Made by a program: the position numbers and the translations under genes. A stretch of DNA of 64,000 nucleotides from Hyphomicrobiales bacterium (lineage in GTDB: Bacteria > Pseudomonadota > Alphaproteobacteria > Rhizobiales > Beijerinckiaceae), in contig UBZM01000035.1 in NCBI GenBank assembly GCA_900470095.1, forward strand, positions 1-64,000, read 5' to 3'. The number at the start of each line of letters is the position of its first letter. Position 1 is the first letter of the stretch. Shown here piece after piece: positions 61,349 to 64,000 of this stretch. The notes beneath the pieces are model-generated. The model was given only the letters and a program-made list of their open reading frames with translations. It searched no databases and was not told the DNA's origin.

Positions 61349-61688
61349 CGACGAGTCCACTCACGGTCTGAAGCTTCTCGATCGGCCGGGCATCGAGAGC
61401 GGTATTGGGATTGGCAAGCCAGCTTGCAGCGACCTGATCGTCCCCTCCGACGATGGCATCGAGAGAGCGGAACAGCCGCACGAAGAGGACGGCAAGCTCG
61501 AACGGCTTGGTGCCGGGTTCCAGGCCGAAGGCACCGCGCTTCATGCGCGAGACCGTGGCCTCGCTGATGCCGATGATCGCGGCGAGGGTTCGGGCGGAGA
61601 CCTGAAGTTGGTCGGCCGCGCGGATGGTGGCCTTGGTGATGACCGCACCGGCCTCTGGGCGGGAAGCGTGACCGGGTAGCGTGGGCAT
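61308..61688 (-). CDS. Xre/MbcA/ParS-type antitoxin, second pair
   Basis: A 126-residue antitoxin with a helix-turn-helix (LQVSARTLAAIIGISEATVS, residues about 28-47) and a C-terminal DUF2384 domain (AVLFVRLFRSLDAIVGGDD, LDARPIEKLQTVSGLVDVIA). AAAGGAAAT lies before the ATG at 61688. It precedes the RES toxin on the same strand. Confidence 0.85.
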   Translation of the reverse strand: MPTLPGHASRPEAGAVITKATIRAADQLQVSARTLAAIIGISEATVSRMKRGAFGLEPGTKPFELAVLFVRLFRSLDAIVGGDDQVAASWLANPNTALDARPIEKLQTVSGLVDVIAYLDARRALV

Positions 61689-61695
61689 GTGATTT

Positions 61696-61711
61696 CCTTT
61701 CCTATGAAAGG
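61696..61711 (-). promoter_or_regulatory. Operator of the second RES/Xre operon
   Basis: An inverted repeat CCTTTC-N4-GAAAGG directly upstream of the antitoxin start, overlapping its ribosome binding region. Xre-type antitoxins repress their operon at such sites. A second GAAAG half-site lies at about 61734. Inference from position. Confidence 0.45.
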
Positions 61712-61718
61712 ATAACAT

Positions 61719-61997
61719 AGAATTATTCCTCCTGAAAGCATCAGGATCCTCGCTAGGCCGACTAGCCCACGCTCGAGCCTAACCAGCGCTACACCGCGCC
61801 CTCAGCATGGCCAGCGTTTTCCCTGCGAGCACCGCGTGGCGGCGATACAGGGTCGCCGTCGATGAAGCGGCCGTCGCCATGCGGGGCGGTCGGCTGGAAG
61901 ACGAGGGTCTCTCCTTGAGAATTCTTAGCTGGGCTTCGTCGATCAAAACCAAGGCCGGCCGCGCGATCGGCGCGGCAGACGGACCATCACGTCAGCG
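61719..61997 (+). other. Spacer between the antitoxin and the nucleotidyltransferase
   Basis: About 280 bp. A plus-strand frame of 84 codons (61807-62061) overlaps the end of the nucleotidyltransferase gene and has no family features. The stretch should contain the promoter of the antitoxin operon near 61720-61740. Confidence 0.3.
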
Positions 61998-63551
61998 CTA
62001 CGGGCCTTTGCCGACCGCCGTAGTCGAAAGGGCGTTAGCCGGAGTTTCCACGGCGGCCTGATAGAGGTTAGCGATATCGGGATCGGCCATTGCGAGGGCC
62101 GGCTCCGATTTCTCCGGGTGCAGGAAGACCTTCATATTGTCGACGTGTCCGAAGATGGCGAGCAGGTTTGCAAGGGCTTCCTCGCCGCTGAGGATCTTAC
62201 GGGTTTTTGCGAACTTGCCATCGGAGCGACGTCTCCATTCCGGCTGCACGATCCCGTCCTTGAAGGTCGTGAGCAGCCGCGCCTGAGGCGTATGCGAGGT
62301 GGCGCCGGTGCGGATTGTCTGCAGAGCGTCTTCGACGTCCGTTCGGGTGACTGTGATGCCGACCAGATCGCCAGGCGCTTTGGCGCTTTGAGCCGCAGAT
62401 CGCGGCTTGAGGGTGCAGCTGATCGCTCGGCTGGGCTCGGCATCTGCCTGGAAGCCATGGCTGTCGCTCACGCGGGTCACATTGCGGCTAAGGATCTCAC
62501 GGGCGTCAGGCTCTAGCCGCAGCGCCGCCTTGGCGAGTTCTTCGCGCCAGCGCGGGCCCCGTTCCCACGCCTCGATCCAGGCTTCTGCGATGTCGTGGCC
62601 GCGCCGCGGGAGGTCATGGGCAAGGATGAGGTCATGCGCCTGCCGAAGATCCTTGGCAGCTTTCTCGCGGCCGCTTTCGTGCCTCATCCCTGAGACGATC
62701 ATCTTGTGCACGGCATAACGCGCGGGCTGCGGAACGCGGACGGAGACCCCGGACTCATGCAGGATGACCGCCCGGACGGGGTCCTTGATCAAGTAGTCGA
62801 TGTGGCGCAGGGGAACGGCGCCGACGCCGCCCAGTGAGGGCAGGGTGGTGGCGCGATCGCCAACCTCGTCGGAAGCACGGTCCGACGTGATGAAGTCGAC
62901 ACGGAAATTCTGGGCGTTGGCGTAGGTGGTGCTGTTCGTGCTGTCGTTGACCTGCGGGGCAGGGCGGAACGTCTCGTCATAGCGCTGCAACGCTTCGAGC
63001 AGGTTGCCGGTCCTGTCGTCGATGCTGATCGAGATCCCGTGATCCTGCGCGAAGTCGACGTCCTGCGTCATCATCTGCGCGAGGGGAAGCTTCACGCCGA
63101 TGAGAGAGCCATAGGTCTGGTAAGCCATGGATCCGACGATGATGGAACGCATACGGAAGATGCCCTCTTCGGCCAGGACCTTGACGATGCCGCCTTCAAG
63201 CGGACCGGGCGCCGGGTTCCCCATGGACTTGAGCTGGGTGCCCATGCGCGACCGCTCCCGCGCATCGCCCTTCAGGGTCTTGAAGCGCTCGATCCTCTTC
63301 TCGAGCTCGGGATCACCAGCCGGTCCGACATACATACGATAGCGCACGCCAGGGTTGCCATCAGAGGCTTTTCGGTAGCCCTGATAATACCAGTATTCCT
63401 TCATCTCCCTCTCTCGGGTCGGACGCTTCTCCATGGAGAACTGCCCGTTGAGCGGGAACTGGTGATCAAACTCGGCGTGATAAGCGCGCTCGGCGAGTTC
63501 GGCGAACAGGATGCCCTCCGCCGCAGTCAGCTTTCTCATGACGCATCTCAT
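61998..63551 (-). CDS. GSU2403-family nucleotidyltransferase-fold protein
   Basis: A 517-residue protein with a nucleotidyltransferase fold of the GSU2403 type (NTP_transf_8). The active-site pattern is a Gly-Ser pair (IIVGSMAYQTYGSLIG, residues 137-152) followed by an Asp-x-Asp (TQDVDFAQ, about 164-166). The C-terminal half (helical, to about residue 390, plus a divergent tail) is unrecognised. Related folds are used by MNT-type antitoxins and by abortive-infection proteins such as AbiEii. Here no partner toxin is seen. The ATG at 63551 (another at 63539) lies next to a duplicated 17-bp element. Confidence 0.7.
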   Translation of the reverse strand: MRCVMRKLTAAEGILFAELAERAYHAEFDHQFPLNGQFSMEKRPTREREMKEYWYYQGYRKASDGNPGVRYRMYVGPAGDPELEKRIERFKTLKGDARERSRMGTQLKSMGNPAPGPLEGGIVKVLAEEGIFRMRSIIVGSMAYQTYGSLIGVKLPLAQMMTQDVDFAQDHGISISIDDRTGNLLEALQRYDETFRPAPQVNDSTNSTTYANAQNFRVDFITSDRASDEVGDRATTLPSLGGVGAVPLRHIDYLIKDPVRAVILHESGVSVRVPQPARYAVHKMIVSGMRHESGREKAAKDLRQAHDLILAHDLPRRGHDIAEAWIEAWERGPRWREELAKAALRLEPDAREILSRNVTRVSDSHGFQADAEPSRAISCTLKPRSAAQSAKAPGDLVGITVTRTDVEDALQTIRTGATSHTPQARLLTTFKDGIVQPEWRRRSDGKFAKTRKILSGEEALANLLAIFGHVDNMKVFLHPEKSEPALAMADPDIANLYQAAVETPANALSTTAVGKGP

Positions 63552-63566
63552 TTGTTGTGAATTTCA

Positions 63567-63620
63567 GAATTTGAACACAAGCCACAACTTGTAGTTAAAA
63601 TCGGAATTTGATAACAAGCC
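63567..63620 (-). repeat. Duplicated 17-bp element upstream of the nucleotidyltransferase
   Basis: GAATTTGAACACAAGCC (63567-63583) and GAATTTGATAACAAGCC (63604-63620), 15 of 17 identical and 37 bp apart. The second copy is also part of an inverted repeat CAAGCC-N6-GGCTTG (63615-63632). The pair lies 16-70 bp upstream of the gene start, a typical operator position. Confidence 0.5.
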
Positions 63621-63742
63621 GGGATTGGCTTGTGGCTTACGAGCATGGCCGCTGGTCGCCCACAATGAACGCGCCATCATTGGCTGTCAGGTTAGATGCG
63701 ATAGGGCTGACTTCGCAGGCCCGAGGGCTGCAGCGTCGGATG

Positions 63743-63940
63743 TTATGATTTGTGGTAGGGAACCCGTCGCCGCCCTATGCGCATCTGCGAAGGATCGAAG
63801 GCTGAGAACATACCGTTACGGCGCTCCAACTCAGCGCGCGCCATGGCGTCGGAAGCCAGACGTGCATCATCTTCGGCCCGGGCGAGCTGCTTGGCGCGCT
63901 GGAGCTCATAGTAGTCGAAGGATGCGACTTGCGCGGCCAT
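63743..63940 (-). CDS. Small charged protein
   Basis: A 65-residue, highly charged helical protein (QRAKQLARAEDDARLASDAM) with no recognised family. GAGAGA lies 8 bp upstream of the ATG. It precedes the nucleotidyltransferase gene on the same strand by about 190 bp, with the duplicated element in between. Confidence 0.4.
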   Translation of the reverse strand: MAAQVASFDYYELQRAKQLARAEDDARLASDAMARAELERRNGMFSAFDPSQMRIGRRRVPYHKS

Positions 63941-64000
63941 TGGACTTTCTCTCGGCCTTCTGCATTTACTCCGCTAAACCAGCTTAGATCAACAGGAACT

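Noticed and set aside
61807-62061. Plus-strand frame of 84 codons
   Set aside because: It overlaps the 3' end of the nucleotidyltransferase gene, has no ribosome binding site and shows no family features.

Overview
The window looks like part of a large low-copy plasmid (or chromid) of a Hyphomicrobiales-type alphaproteobacterium. The evidence is a repA-repB-repC replication and partition module (49.4-53.0 kb, minus strand), a MobA/MobL-type relaxase (56.5-58.8 kb), and a flagellar gene set with rhizobial hallmarks: FtcR, MotC, MotE, FlaF, FlbT and a DUF1217 protein. No rRNA or tRNA gene was seen.

Layout. 0-1.2 kb: an IS6-family element lying against a broken IS1182-type transposase. 1.3-2.9 kb: a DUF2336 protein and a doubtful small gene. 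3.1-37.8 kb: an almost complete flagellum locus in three blocks. Block A (+): ftcR, flgB-flgC-fliE-flgG-flgA-flgI-motE-flgH-fliL, fliP, fliF, a fliH-like gene, motB-motC-fliK and a muramidase. Block B (-): motA-fliM-(small membrane protein)-fliN-fliG-flhB-(unknown)-lipoprotein. Block C (+): flgF-fliI, flgE-flgK-flgL-flaF-flbT-flgD-fliQ, flhA-fliR-(fliJ-like), flgJ-like, flgN-like, fliL-like, one flagellin, an exported protein and DUF1217. 38.3-43.0 kb: a lipoprotein, a small putative regulator, a second flgN-like gene, a decayed DNA methyltransferase, and an 815-residue protein rich in AT-hooks. 43.3-49.4 kb (plasmid accessory): DUF1403-ScpB, a Phd/PIN/integrase operon, a RES/Xre toxin-antitoxin pair and a WGR protein. 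49.4-53.1 kb: repABC with a probable counter-transcribed RNA and one parS-like site. 53.6-64 kb: a frameshifted IS481-family transposase, an Xre regulator diverging from an unknown gene, the relaxase, a triplicated hairpin, a second RES/Xre pair and a GSU2403-type nucleotidyltransferase.

How it fits together. The locus encodes MS/C ring, rod, P and L rings, export gate and ATPase, hook, filament, stator and the FlaF/FlbT flagellin regulators. I see no chemotaxis genes, fliO, fliD, fliA or flgM. The most useful unannotated signal is a 15-bp element, AGC-N6-GCAAG-like, found at seven places, each 41-88 bp upstream of a flagellar start (flgB, fliF, motA, flgF, flgE, flhA, flgJ-like). It is a candidate operator or promoter part for FtcR-dependent control. 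The other main candidates for something undescribed are the AT-hook/zinc-ribbon protein, the DUF1403-ScpB pair, and the Phd/degenerate-PIN/integrase operon.
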